A stretch of 64,000 bases of DNA from JACJXF01 sp964404825 (GTDB lineage: Bacteria > Bacteroidota > Bacteroidia > Bacteroidales > GCA-2748055), in contig CAYOLQ010000003.1 in the NCBI GenBank assembly GCA_964404825.1, positions 1 through 64,000 of the forward strand. The letters are read 5' to 3'. The position numbers and the translations under genes were made by a program. Shown here one piece after another: positions 1-9,201 of this stretch (positions are counted from its first letter, which is position 1; every line of letters starts with the position of its first letter). The notes under the pieces are model-generated. The model saw only the letters and a list, made by a program, of their open reading frames with translations, made no database searches and was not told where the DNA came from.

Positions 1-1547
1 GTGTCCCAGACAGAATCCCTGTAACGTTCATGAATGATTGAAAGAAAAGGGAGGTTGCTGTTATAGATGAAATCGGAAGGTAGGTATCCTGTTAACTGGA
101 ACGATCCCTCACTTACAAATTCCATTGTCCAGTTTTTGTCAACCCTTCGCTGGTATACCATTCCCTGAAGATTCTGGATTAAGGATGACAACCTTCTCTC
201 GTTCTCCTTAATACGCTCGAGCATCAGATTTCGCTGGGTAATATCCATCATTACCATTAAATATCTGTCATGAAAGGCATTAATACGTAAGGAAAAATCA
301 CGAGCATCCCGGTTAACAGTTTTAAGGCTTATATCCTTATCTTCTTCATTAATATTTCCATCGATATAGCTTTTCCATGCACTCTTCAATAATAAAACGG
401 AAGGGGAGGATGAGGATGAAAAAGACTGCTCTGATTCAATCCCTTTAAAATCGGAAGTATTCAACCCGGTTTTAAAGGAAAATTCCGTATTCAAAAACTC
501 AGGTTCTGCAGATTTATTAAGAATACCGACACCCAGCGGAAGGTTTGCCAGTATATCTTTCAAATCCTGCTCGCTTTTATGAAGTGAGAGGATAATCCTG
601 GATCTTTCCATATAAATGGAGTGAACAATCAGAATAAGAATGGAAATCAGGATAGAAAAACCTTGTAAAAGAATATATGGCCTGTCGATAATAGTTGATA
701 AAAAATCATGACTGACATAGATTGCCAGATAGCTAACATAAACTAATGATATCAACTGTATGCTTAATACTGCCTTCGTATCAAACCTGAGAGCAATCCA
801 AAAGTAAATCGGTGCTGTAAAATAAGCAATCATGAAATTGTAAAAGTAATTCCCGAAAAAATTTGTGAATACAGTGTATCCACTAAAAGCAAGCAGCAAT
901 ACAATAATGAAAAAATCAACCAGTTTCTTTCTGTTGATTTTAATATTTGGAGATTCTATCCATGCAATAACAACGGGCACTATAGCAAGAACACCAATTA
1001 AATCAGCAAGTAACCAGGTGTGGGCTTTTTGAAAAAAATCGGGCATGATCCCCGACATGTATATCGTAAAACCACCGGTAAAACTTGTAATCAAAGAAGG
1101 TATGAGTGCTACAAACAAAAGAAAAGCCAAGACCGAATCAAGTCTGAAAAAAGACCGTCCGTTTTTTAATACTCTATGTTCGAGACATCTGCTTCCCAGC
1201 AATGCACCAAGAGTGTTTCCGGCAGATATGGCTGCAATACAAATAATAAGGATTGTATAATCGTGTATTCCCGGACTATATATCTGGTAATTCGTTATGA
1301 AAGAAATTATGAAAATGGCTGATGCTGCAGACCTTCCAAGAAGGTAAATGCCCAAAATTGCAATTCCTGTGGCTGGCCAGTATACGGCGAACCCAAAATC
1401 CCTATAAAATGTAAGAGTTCCAATCCATGCAAATAACCAATAGACAACGCCGAGCAAAATAATTCTCACAAACACGGGAAGTGCAGCAAGCCATTGAATA
1501 AAAACTCCCTTCATTGAATAATGGTTTATCAGTATAGGAGAATGCAT
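1..1547 (-). CDS. MASE1-domain membrane sensor with PAS domains (partial)
   Basis: My own reverse-strand translation is open from an ATG at 1547 to base 1, with no stop, so the C-terminus lies outside the window. The first ~290 residues are strongly hydrophobic with about eight membrane segments and MASE1-like character (FGFAVYWPATGIAILG early, an AHTWLLADLIGVLAIVP loop). A cytoplasmic PAS-like stretch follows (LANLPLGVGILNKSAEPEFLN), then a second PAS-like start (MVYQRRVDKNWTMEFVSEG). MASE1 proteins usually end in a histidine kinase or GGDEF domain; which one cannot be seen here. An alternative start is ATG 1514. It lies downstream of the TonB receptor on the same strand, about 110 bases away, so co-transcription is possible but not shown. 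Family call is by pattern recognition only. Confidence 0.75.
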   Translation of the reverse strand, partial: MHSPILINHYSMKGVFIQWLAALPVFVRIILLGVVYWLFAWIGTLTFYRDFGFAVYWPATGIAILGIYLLGRSAASAIFIISFITNYQIYSPGIHDYTILIICIAAISAGNTLGALLGSRCLEHRVLKNGRSFFRLDSVLAFLLFVALIPSLITSFTGGFTIYMSGIMPDFFQKAHTWLLADLIGVLAIVPVVIAWIESPNIKINRKKLVDFFIIVLLLAFSGYTVFTNFFGNYFYNFMIAYFTAPIYFWIALRFDTKAVLSIQLISLVYVSYLAIYVSHDFLSTIIDRPYILLQGFSILISILILIVHSIYMERSRIILSLHKSEQDLKDILANLPLGVGILNKSAEPEFLNTEFSFKTGLNTSDFKGIESEQSFSSSSSPSVLLLKSAWKSYIDGNINEEDKDISLKTVNRDARDFSLRINAFHDRYLMVMMDITQRNLMLERIKENERRLSSLIQNLQGMVYQRRVDKNWTMEFVSEGSFQLTGYLPSDFIYNSNLPFLSIIHERYRDSVWD

Positions 1548-1658
1548 CCTCAATCAAATAATCTGAGCCGCAATTTAGATAATTCTATCGTGTTGTGTGC
1601 TTAATCCTTCAAATAAAAGGGAAAAATAAGCCCGGGATTTATCACTCCTTAAAAAAAT

Positions 1659-4076
1659 TTAAAACCTCCCTCTAATCCCGGCAATAAAGTTTAAACCGGC
1701 CTGAGGATAAAAACCGTCGTAAAAATTTTCTTCACCTCCCTCGAAATACCTGTAAACCCATGCATTGGAGGAATACTGATAATCGAAAATATTCGCAATA
1801 CTCAGGTTCAATGCCAATTCATTCATAAAATCGGGGAAAATAAGGTATTCTAATCTGAGATCGTTAACAAACCAGGGCTCAAGTCTTCGGTTATGCGAGG
1901 AAGTATTATCGGTAAACTGACTCCCCACATATTTTGAGATAAAATTCAAACTGAGGTTTTTTAATACCACGTACCTTAAATTGCTTGAAGCTACAATTTC
2001 CGGCGAAAAGGCAATATCTGATTTGCCCAAATCAAACACGAATTGTTTGGGCTGGTTTGCAGGATCGTCCCAGAACGACCAGTTATCCACGTAGGTTGTA
2101 TAATTTCTGATTTTATTGCTGCTGAGTGAAAGTGAAAAATCCCAGCTAAAAACCTCCTGTCGTCTCAATCCTGCAGTAAACTCAACTCCTACGCGATAAC
2201 TGTCATCAACATTACTCATTACGGCCGAACCTACATCATTTATCTCACCTGTTAGTACAAGCTGGTTTTCATAATCCATAAAATATACATTTGCACCCGC
2301 CTGAAAACTATTTCCTTTGTAAGAATATCCCAGTTCAAAATCGTTAAGTGTTTCATGTGTTGGAGCTGGTTGGCTTGTGTCTGCATCCACAAAGTTGCTT
2401 CGGTTAGGCTCCCTGTTTGCCACAGAGAATGAAAAATATACACGCTGTCCCTTGTTATCGGTATAGTTTACTCCCATTTTGGGATTAAAAAATAGGTATG
2501 TTTGTTTCCGCGTTATATCTCTCTGATCATCATCAACACCTTCCATTATGTAATTAATGTTCCTGAGTTGCATATCTGCAAACAAACTAAAATTCGTATT
2601 CAGGGAATAATTCAGTTTTGTAAATGCGTTGAAATCCCTTTTATCTGATGTGCTTTCATACCAGGTGTGATTTATTTCCGAAACACCTGCATACCTTGCC
2701 CATATTACTTTTCCAAAATGTTGTCCTTCATAACGGTTCCATGCTGATCCTATACTTGCATCAATTTTTTCCTTCCTGTAATTCGTAGAAAAAACAACGC
2801 CATAAAAATTATTGTCAAGCCATTTCCGTCGAATCAGATCGGAAGAAGAAATTGTATCTGATGTCAGTATTATTGCAGGAATCCTGTATGCAGTAAGGTC
2901 TTCGTTTTCCTTATACTCCTCATAATATCCTTCACCATGAGTGAGATGAAAAGAAGTATTCAGATTTATATATGGGGAAACTTCCCTTGAAAAATGGAGC
3001 TGGTAATGATCCTGTTTGTAATTATCCGTCTGGTTATCATAATACTTTTCAATTCCGTTTTCATCCGTAAACTTACCCAAACCGTTAAAATTGCGGTCTA
3101 CACTTAGCAGGTAGCCCGGAACGCCATCCCATGCCTGATAGGTTTTCTCCCTACCGGAAAAGTTGATAAGTTTGAGTGTACTTTTTTCGGTATGCCAACC
3201 AGCGGACACGAAATAGGAACTAAGGTCGGAAAAAGCCCTGTCGATAAATCCATCAGAATGAATTCCCGAAAGCCTTGCATCAATAGTAAAATGATTGTTA
3301 AGCAGACCGGTTCCCATACTTATTGAATTTTTCCGGGTGTTAAATGACCCATAAGAACTGCTTATTTCGGAGTATGGTTTTATATTGCGATTCAGAGTTT
3401 GCATGTTTATGCTTGCTCCGAATGCTGCAGATCCGTTTTGTGAGGTACCTACTCCACGCTGAACCTGGATGCTTTCCGTTGATCCCGCGAAATCAGGCAT
3501 ATTTACAAAATATACCGAATGCGATTCAGCATCGTTCAGGGGGATTCCGTTTACAGTAACATTTATGCGGTTTGCGTCGGTACCACGGATTCTGAAACCC
3601 GTGTAGCCTATTCCGGCTCCGGCGTCTGAGCTGACAACCATCGAAGGAGTCAGGGAAAGTAACCATGGAATATCCTGACCCATATTCCGGCTTTGAAGTT
3701 CTTCCCTGCTTACTTCGGTGAATGTTACCGGATCTTTATCTCCTGCTCTTACTGCCGTGATGATGGTTTCCTCACCCATAATGGATGCACGCTTCAGTTG
3801 AATGTCAATTGTTACATCACCAGTTAATGAAACTACTCGTTCTGCTGTTTCATATCCCATAAAAGACACATTCAGAAGATGTTCTCCTGAAGATACTTTA
3901 CCAATTATAAATTCCCCCTTATCGGAACTTACCGCTCCCAGATAACTGTCTTTAATTACCACATTAGCACCTGAAAGAGCCCGTCCTTCAGAGTCTGTAA
4001 CCGATCCTTTTATTAAATACTGTGAATGCGCAAATGCAGACATGAATATGCCTGCAAGCAATAACAATGCCTTCAT
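1659..4076 (-). CDS. TonB-dependent receptor, probable thiamine/precursor importer
   Basis: 805 residues. A Sec signal peptide (MKALLLLAGIFMSAFAHSQ) is followed by a carboxypeptidase-regulatory-like beta domain (about residues 20-105: GSVTDSEGRALSGANVVIKD), a plug domain (~120-230, GFRIRGTDANRINVTVNGIP) and a long 22-strand-type barrel ending in an aromatic strand with terminal Phe (AGIRGRF). This is the usual layout and length for Bacteroidota outer-membrane receptors. A TPP riboswitch lies 38 bases upstream of the start codon, so the substrate is inferred to be thiamine or a thiamine precursor. Thiamine-regulated receptors of this type (omr1) are known in Bacteroides, usually beside pnuT and a kinase; neither is here. 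Substrate is inference from the regulatory element. Confidence 0.9.
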   Translation of the reverse strand: MKALLLLAGIFMSAFAHSQYLIKGSVTDSEGRALSGANVVIKDSYLGAVSSDKGEFIIGKVSSGEHLLNVSFMGYETAERVVSLTGDVTIDIQLKRASIMGEETIITAVRAGDKDPVTFTEVSREELQSRNMGQDIPWLLSLTPSMVVSSDAGAGIGYTGFRIRGTDANRINVTVNGIPLNDAESHSVYFVNMPDFAGSTESIQVQRGVGTSQNGSAAFGASINMQTLNRNIKPYSEISSSYGSFNTRKNSISMGTGLLNNHFTIDARLSGIHSDGFIDRAFSDLSSYFVSAGWHTEKSTLKLINFSGREKTYQAWDGVPGYLLSVDRNFNGLGKFTDENGIEKYYDNQTDNYKQDHYQLHFSREVSPYINLNTSFHLTHGEGYYEEYKENEDLTAYRIPAIILTSDTISSSDLIRRKWLDNNFYGVVFSTNYRKEKIDASIGSAWNRYEGQHFGKVIWARYAGVSEINHTWYESTSDKRDFNAFTKLNYSLNTNFSLFADMQLRNINYIMEGVDDDQRDITRKQTYLFFNPKMGVNYTDNKGQRVYFSFSVANREPNRSNFVDADTSQPAPTHETLNDFELGYSYKGNSFQAGANVYFMDYENQLVLTGEINDVGSAVMSNVDDSYRVGVEFTAGLRRQEVFSWDFSLSLSSNKIRNYTTYVDNWSFWDDPANQPKQFVFDLGKSDIAFSPEIVASSNLRYVVLKNLSLNFISKYVGSQFTDNTSSHNRRLEPWFVNDLRLEYLIFPDFMNELALNLSIANIFDYQYSSNAWVYRYFEGGEENFYDGFYPQAGLNFIAGIRGRF

Positions 4077-4113
4077 GACTTAAAGTTTTGTTTAGATGAA
4101 AACCACTTTGATT

Positions 4114-4200
4114 TCTCCGTATTTCCCTGCGCCGGCATTACCCGGATCAGGTTCTAAGGGTATAATCTCAGCCCGTCATATTAAGGCACCCCCTTAGAGA
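4114..4200 (-). promoter_or_regulatory. TPP riboswitch (THI element)
   Basis: Read on the minus strand, the element contains the conserved THI-box blocks in order: GGGGTGCC, GGCTGAGA, ACCC, GAACCTGATCCGGGTAATGCC and GCGCAGGGA. The ends (TCTC at 4197-4200 and GAGA at 4114-4117) can close stem P1. It ends 37 bases before the start codon of the TonB receptor, close enough for translational control through the initiation region; no clear terminator hairpin with a T-run was seen between it and the gene. It should repress the receptor when thiamine pyrophosphate is abundant. Confidence 0.95.
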
Positions 4201-4291
4201 GTAAGTTTATGAAAGCAAATCTACGAAAAAGTTTGTAAAGCAGAAGCGTTTAATTCCGGTTATTTATCCGCTTTACGAACTTTATAAAAAA

Positions 4292-4648
4292 CTATTCAAC
4301 ATTCAGGACATCCTTGAACGCCTGTTTAAACGTTTCCTTTGGCAATGCACCCATAGCCATCTGTGGCTGACCCTCTTTGGGCACAAATAAAAGAGATGGT
4401 ATGCTCTGAACACCGAAAATTCCGGCCAGTTCACGCTCAACCTCAGTGTCTACCTTATAAATATTAAGTTTACCATCATATTCCTTTGATAGTTCTTCAA
4501 GGATTGGAGCTACCATTTTACAGGGACCACACCAATCAGCATAAAAATCTATAATACATGGTTTATCCCCTTCGAATTTCCATTCTTTGTTGTCTGTAAA
4601 GTTGAATACCTTTGTTTTGAAAGTATCCAGTGTTAAATGCTCAATCAT
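4292..4648 (-). CDS. trxA: Thioredoxin
   Basis: 118 residues, a single cytoplasmic thioredoxin fold with no signal peptide. The active site is WCGPCK (about residues 40-45), preceded by the usual IDFYADWC strand, and the cis-proline loop reads SIPS (around residue 82). It should reduce protein disulfides with electrons from thioredoxin reductase. The N-terminal ~25 residues (MIEHLTLDTFKTKVFNFTDNKEWKFEGD) are typical of the short Bacteroidota thioredoxins that carry a small extension. It stands alone, divergent from the nucleotidyltransferase gene at 4870. More than one thioredoxin is usual per genome, so the symbol marks the family rather than the main cellular thioredoxin. Confidence 0.92.
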   Translation of the reverse strand: MIEHLTLDTFKTKVFNFTDNKEWKFEGDKPCIIDFYADWCGPCKMVAPILEELSKEYDGKLNIYKVDTEVERELAGIFGVQSIPSLLFVPKEGQPQMAMGALPKETFKQAFKDVLNVE

Positions 4649-4828
4649 GTTTTTACAATTTGGTTATGTAATAATTTTCAATTCTATCAGAGTGAAAGAC
4701 AAACGTTTATCAGAAAGAAGTTAATTTTTCCGGCACATTCCAATCTTATTGCTGATTTCCATTTATTATTCAAATACTATACCACCTCCAATATTTGCAT
4801 CTTTCTGTAAGAAACTGACAAATAATTG

Positions 4829-4836
4829 TAATTTTG
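4829..4836 (+). promoter_or_regulatory. Possible Bacteroidota -7 promoter element
   Basis: TAATTTTG matches the TAnnTTTG -7 consensus of the Bacteroidota primary sigma factor and lies 34 bases before the ATG at 4870. The -33 TTTG is not well conserved (TTTCTG near 4802), so this is a weak prediction. Confidence 0.35.
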
Positions 4837-4869
4837 TCACACAAATTGAATTAATTGTCATATCTATAT

Positions 4870-6303
4870 ATGAAGAAATGTCTAAACGTTCCGGTTTTTC
4901 AGACAATTTCTGACATTGCGACAGAGGAGAATGTTAAAGCCTTTGTAATAGGAGGTTTCGTGAGGGATTGCATCCTGAACCAGCCCTCCAAAGACATCGA
5001 TATTGTAGTACTTGGAAGCGGGATCGAATTTGCCGGGAAGGTTGCCAAAAGGGCCGGAAGGAAGAAACTCAGCGTTTTTAAGAATTTTGGCACTGCCATG
5101 CTAAGAACCGGTAATTTTGAAGTTGAGTTTGTTGGCGCACGCAAGGAATCCTATCGGGAAGATTCACGCAAGCCCCTGGTCGAAGACGGAAGTCTGGAAG
5201 ATGATCAGAACCGCAGGGATTTTACCATCAATGCTATGGCTATCAGTCTGAATAAGGAGGATTTTGGCCGCCTTAATGATCCATTCAACGGTTTGGAAGA
5301 TTTGAAGAAGAAAATTATCCGTACTCCTCTTAACCCCGACACCACCTTTTCCGATGATCCGCTCCGGATGTTGCGTGCAATTCGTTTTGCAACCCGGCTC
5401 GGGTTTCAGATTGAACCCTTATGCTTCGAGTCAATCCGTGGTAACCGTCACAGACTAAAAATTGTTTCTGCAGAAAGAATTACCGATGAACTTAATAAGA
5501 TAATTCTGTGCACAAAACCATCGGTAGGTTTTATATTGCTCGAAGCGTGCGGAATTCTGGAACTGATTTTTCCCGAATTCCAGGCATTAAAAGGTGTAGA
5601 CGAATCGGGAGGGCAAAGACACAAAGATAATTTTTATCATACACTGAAGGTACTTGACAATATCGCCGCAGTATCGGATGATCTTTGGCTAAGGTGGGCT
5701 GCCATACTGCATGACATTGCAAAACCGGTTACAAAAAAATTCGAACCTGAGTTGGGGTGGACTTTCCATGGACATGAGTTTTTGGGATCGAAAATGGTTC
5801 CTTCGATATTTCGCAGATTAAAGCTCCCGCTTCATGAACCTATGAAGTATGTTCAGACGATGGTGATGTTGCATCTAAGACCAATTGTGCTATCTCAGGA
5901 AATTGTAACTGATTCAGCCGTAAGACGACTGCTTTTCGATGCAGGAGAATATGTTGATGACCTTATGACTCTTTGTGAAGCCGACATCACTTCAAAAAAT
6001 CCTGATACAGTAAGAAAACACCTAGCCAATTTCCGGAAGGTACGAAAGAAGATGGCTGAGCTGGAGGCCCGCGACTCGATAAGAAACTTCCAGCCTCCCA
6101 TTAGCGGAGACACTATTCAGCTGGCATTTAAAATTGCACCTTGCAGGGAAATAGGTATTATTAAAAACCATATTAAAGATGCAATTCTGGATGGAATCAT
6201 ACCTAATAATTTCGATGCTGCATGGGATCTGATGATTGAAAAAGGCAAGGAACTTGGCCTTGAAATTAAAATGAAAAAGGAAGATATTCATTCTTTAAAA
6301 TAA
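4870..6303 (+). CDS. CCA-adding / poly(A) polymerase-type nucleotidyltransferase with HD domain
   Basis: 477 residues from the ATG at 4870; a longer reading from TTG 4855 adds five residues without support. The N-terminal class II nucleotidyltransferase head is clear: GGFVRD near residue 26 and the metal-binding DIDIVV (~43), then the RRDFTINAMA and LRMLRAIRFATRLGF motifs that define the CCA-adding/PcnB family. A C-terminal HD domain follows (WAAILHDIAKP, ~275-287). It adds or repairs CCA on tRNA 3' ends, or adds 3' tails to RNA; sequence reading alone does not separate the two. Bacteroidota normally encode one such enzyme for tRNA CCA. It acts in the cytoplasm and seems to be monocistronic. 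Confidence 0.9.
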   Translation: MKKCLNVPVFQTISDIATEENVKAFVIGGFVRDCILNQPSKDIDIVVLGSGIEFAGKVAKRAGRKKLSVFKNFGTAMLRTGNFEVEFVGARKESYREDSRKPLVEDGSLEDDQNRRDFTINAMAISLNKEDFGRLNDPFNGLEDLKKKIIRTPLNPDTTFSDDPLRMLRAIRFATRLGFQIEPLCFESIRGNRHRLKIVSAERITDELNKIILCTKPSVGFILLEACGILELIFPEFQALKGVDESGGQRHKDNFYHTLKVLDNIAAVSDDLWLRWAAILHDIAKPVTKKFEPELGWTFHGHEFLGSKMVPSIFRRLKLPLHEPMKYVQTMVMLHLRPIVLSQEIVTDSAVRRLLFDAGEYVDDLMTLCEADITSKNPDTVRKHLANFRKVRKKMAELEARDSIRNFQPPISGDTIQLAFKIAPCREIGIIKNHIKDAILDGIIPNNFDAAWDLMIEKGKELGLEIKMKKEDIHSLK

Positions 6304-6369
6304 TTTAATTACCAGTCGCACCTGTTTTTTTCTTAATTCATTTCAGAGGATCCGGCTGCGGCAGGCAGA

Positions 6370-7422
6370 TTAATTTTTAGCAAACAGATCCAGAATAACC
6401 GGAAGATGATCGCTATATCCTCCATGATATATCATTCCTGTATAGGTTCGGTTTGGCTTTACGCCACCATATTTTTCATCTTTTTCCAAAATAAATTCTG
6501 GTGAAAAAACTCTGAAACTCTCCGGTTTTACGCAAACCCTTCCATCCCCTGAAACAAGATTTTTACTTACCAGAATCTGATCAATCATCTGCCAGGAACC
6601 TGAGAATTTATAGCTTCCCGGTACCGATCCCTTGTACTCTTCAGAAAGGTTAATCAGCAGGTTTTCATTTTCCTTGGCATATTCCTTTCCGGTAACAGAC
6701 AACATTCTGATAGAATTGCTTTCCGGAGGATCGTTAAAATCGCCCATAACGATTAATTTTTCCCGGGGATTGGAGGTCCTGAGTGTATCAAGGCTCTTCA
6801 GTAAAATTTTCCCCACTGTCTCCCGCAAATCCTCTGTAAAGCCAGGACCACCATATTTTGACGGCCAGTGATTAACAAAAACCGATAGCGTATCTCCGGA
6901 AATAATTTTTACCCTGACGTATAAAATATCCCTGCTCCTGGAATCAGGTGAATCCGATAACTGCACCGCAATTGCTTTTGCACCAAGCACATTAATTGTT
7001 TTAGGGTTATAAAGCAAAGCAACATCAATGCCACGTCTGTCGGGGGATTCAAAATGTATGAACCGATAATTATAATAAGAAAAAGGTGTATCTCTGAGGA
7101 GGCCAAACAATACATTTCTGTTTTCTATTTCACACAATCCGATGAGATCGGGTGGTTCCCAATCTCCCGCTGCAATAAAGACCTTATACATTTTGTTCAG
7201 TTTCTGCTTATAACGGGTATTGTTCCATCCTCTGATGCCATAAGGCAGAAATTCAGTATCCTCGCAAAGACTATCCTTAAAACAATCGAAAAGGTTTTCG
7301 GCATTCCAGAACATTATCCGGCAAACGGACATCTCCTCCTTTATGGGATCATAGTTTGGCGGGGGACGATGACAGCAAGAAAAAATAATGCAACAAGACA
7401 GGATAAAATAAAAAGATTTCAC
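6370..7422 (-). CDS. Secreted endonuclease/exonuclease/phosphatase (EEP) family protein
   Basis: 350 residues. The N-terminus (FYFILSCCIIFSCCHRPPP) is a signal with Cys pairs that fits a lipoprotein. The EEP fold motifs appear in order: MFWNAENLF (metal-binding Asn), LIGLCEIEN (catalytic Glu), RRGIDVALLYNP, VNHWPSKYGG (His), VMGDFND (Asp/Asn pair) and GYSDHLPVILDL (terminal Asp-His). All catalytic positions look intact. Relatives cleave DNA, RNA or phosphodiesters outside the cytoplasm; the substrate cannot be told here. It is 42 bases downstream of the beta-helix lipoprotein gene on the same strand, so the two likely form one transcript. Confidence 0.88.
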   Translation of the reverse strand: MKSFYFILSCCIIFSCCHRPPPNYDPIKEEMSVCRIMFWNAENLFDCFKDSLCEDTEFLPYGIRGWNNTRYKQKLNKMYKVFIAAGDWEPPDLIGLCEIENRNVLFGLLRDTPFSYYNYRFIHFESPDRRGIDVALLYNPKTINVLGAKAIAVQLSDSPDSRSRDILYVRVKIISGDTLSVFVNHWPSKYGGPGFTEDLRETVGKILLKSLDTLRTSNPREKLIVMGDFNDPPESNSIRMLSVTGKEYAKENENLLINLSEEYKGSVPGSYKFSGSWQMIDQILVSKNLVSGDGRVCVKPESFRVFSPEFILEKDEKYGGVKPNRTYTGMIYHGGYSDHLPVILDLFAKN

Positions 7423-7464
7423 GGGATGTTTTATCCCTTAATGTGATGAGATGTTAATTCTCTG

Positions 7465-8901
7465 CTAGTCGGGCTTTAAAAATTCGTACGCCCCTGCATC
7501 TGGCTTTAAATCAGCGATTCGGGAGACCTCATCAAGATCAATGGGGAAATTATTGCCAATACTTAATCCCCCGAAATCACGTGCCGGAGAAATCTTATTT
7601 TCGAGGGTATCAAAATGAAAATCGTATTTGTCGGTATTCAGGAATAAGGGATCCATATAATTCAGGCAATTTATAAAATGTTCTGTATCAAGTGGCAATT
7701 CACTTGTATCGACTTTAATCAGACAATTTTCAAAACCAAAATTCATGGCAGCGTTCTCATTTTCAGCCCATGCAATTTCCGTTTGATTGCTACCATATAC
7801 AATGCAATTACCAAAGTACGCATTCTCAAGATCGTTAACAATTGTAACTGAATCGTTTCCCTCCTGATCTCTCAGGATTACATAATTTGTAATTATTACT
7901 GAGGGAGTACTTCGTGAATTGTAATCAAACCAGTTTGCAATGGTTGTGTGGTTAAAAGTATAATCTCCTCCTCCCTCAAGCGTAACTGCAGAAATTCCGC
8001 AATTTGTTATTAAATTATTGAACCCTGTAATTCTGGCATTGGCAGCCCGGATTCCGTAAGAACTTACATGCTGAATTTTAGTGTTTTGTAAGCGGAGATC
8101 CACCTGAAGTGCATCGCTGAATGTTGACTGAAGCACTATACCAACCAATCCACCTTTAATCTCTGCATAGTTTACAATGTTATTGTTACTCCAGGGATGA
8201 AATATTATTCCTGTCCATTGTCCCGGAACATCGTCATACAATTTTTCAAGACGGTCGCCACTGAAGCTTACCGGATTGTCTTTAGTTCCATTGACGTTCA
8301 GACTGCCGGCGATGTAAAGATATGAATCACGGTGAAAATAAACTTTTGTGCCGGCATCTATGGTTAATAACTGCGCAGAATCGAGTATCGCAGCGCCCAA
8401 TATAAGGTATGGCTTTTCACTGGTCCAGGTCTGACTGTTAAAAAGCGAATCCCTGATAATATGCACATCCTGCCCCCAGGCTACAAGGTCGATATCCTGA
8501 ACATTATGATTGGTAATAAATACAATGGAATCCTGTTGCAAAAGAATTCCATTGCTGTTATTTGGGTCAAGAGTTGCCTGAACGAATACGAATAGACTGT
8601 CTTTGGGAGGAATTTCAATATCACTGAAACGGGTTCCGGACAGTCCATCGAAATTTATCCGGTATACGGAACTGTTTCCTCCAGCCAGATTTACTGAAGA
8701 AATCTTAATATTTTCGCTGTAAGCATTGTGGACTGTGAAGCGACGGGTGACAGTTTTCAATGTTGTAAACACAGTATCGAAATAAACCGTATCGACAGAA
8801 AACCGCAATTTCGCGTTCGAATCGGTTATAAATCCTTCCCTTTGGCAGGAAAAGATATAAAGCAATAAAGGAGCAAGAAGTAATAATTTACGTAAACGCA
8901 T
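7465..8901 (-). CDS. Parallel beta-helix lipoprotein
   Basis: 478 residues with a lipoprotein signal peptide (LLLLAPLLLYIFSCQREGF, lipobox Cys at ~19). The first ~160 residues form Ig-like beta strands (RRFTVHNAYSENIKISSVNL). The rest has the rung-like pattern of right-handed parallel beta-helices: VYFHRDSYLYIAGSLNVNGT, NIVNYAEIKGG, AVTLEGGGDYTFNHTTIANW, and it ends with SPARDFGG...PDAGAYEF, a phrase common at the end of Bacteroidota beta-helix surface proteins. Function is unknown; such folds often bind or cleave polysaccharide, but no catalytic residues are recognisable. It is the first gene of a probable two-gene unit with the EEP protein. Confidence 0.8.
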   Translation of the reverse strand: MRLRKLLLLAPLLLYIFSCQREGFITDSNAKLRFSVDTVYFDTVFTTLKTVTRRFTVHNAYSENIKISSVNLAGGNSSVYRINFDGLSGTRFSDIEIPPKDSLFVFVQATLDPNNSNGILLQQDSIVFITNHNVQDIDLVAWGQDVHIIRDSLFNSQTWTSEKPYLILGAAILDSAQLLTIDAGTKVYFHRDSYLYIAGSLNVNGTKDNPVSFSGDRLEKLYDDVPGQWTGIIFHPWSNNNIVNYAEIKGGLVGIVLQSTFSDALQVDLRLQNTKIQHVSSYGIRAANARITGFNNLITNCGISAVTLEGGGDYTFNHTTIANWFDYNSRSTPSVIITNYVILRDQEGNDSVTIVNDLENAYFGNCIVYGSNQTEIAWAENENAAMNFGFENCLIKVDTSELPLDTEHFINCLNYMDPLFLNTDKYDFHFDTLENKISPARDFGGLSIGNNFPIDLDEVSRIADLKPDAGAYEFLKPD

Positions 8902-9146
8902 GGGGTATTTTAAGCGGTCAAATTTAGTACTAATTAACGGTGTTTTAAATGGATTATTGTATTTTATTGATCACGCATGTTATTGACACCATATTACAAA
9001 ATTGTTCTTATCTATTTATAAATCATGCAACCCTAATCAACTTAAAACTGTTCTATTCAAAACGGTAAAATATTTGAATAACTGGTATATTCATGCTAAG
9101 CTTTACAGGATCTAATTATAGTATTGTAATTCTTGTGGATGGGCAA

Positions 9147-9177
9147 TTGACATGGAAGTACAAATTGTTTACTTTAG
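9147..9177 (+). promoter_or_regulatory. Possible promoter of the propeller-protein gene
   Basis: TTGACA at 9147-9152 and TACTTTAG at 9170-9177 are 17 bases apart; the second differs at one position from the Bacteroidota -7 box TAnnTTTG. The ATG at 9202 is 24 bases further on. Plausible but only motif-level support. The rest of 8902-9201 is AT-rich and shows nothing else. Confidence 0.35.
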
Positions 9178-9201
9178 CACATTATATAAAACGTGTCGGA
9201 T

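Noticed and set aside
7054..7446. 130-codon plus-strand reading inside the EEP nuclease gene
   Set aside because: It lies opposite a clear enzyme gene and has no recognisable protein features.
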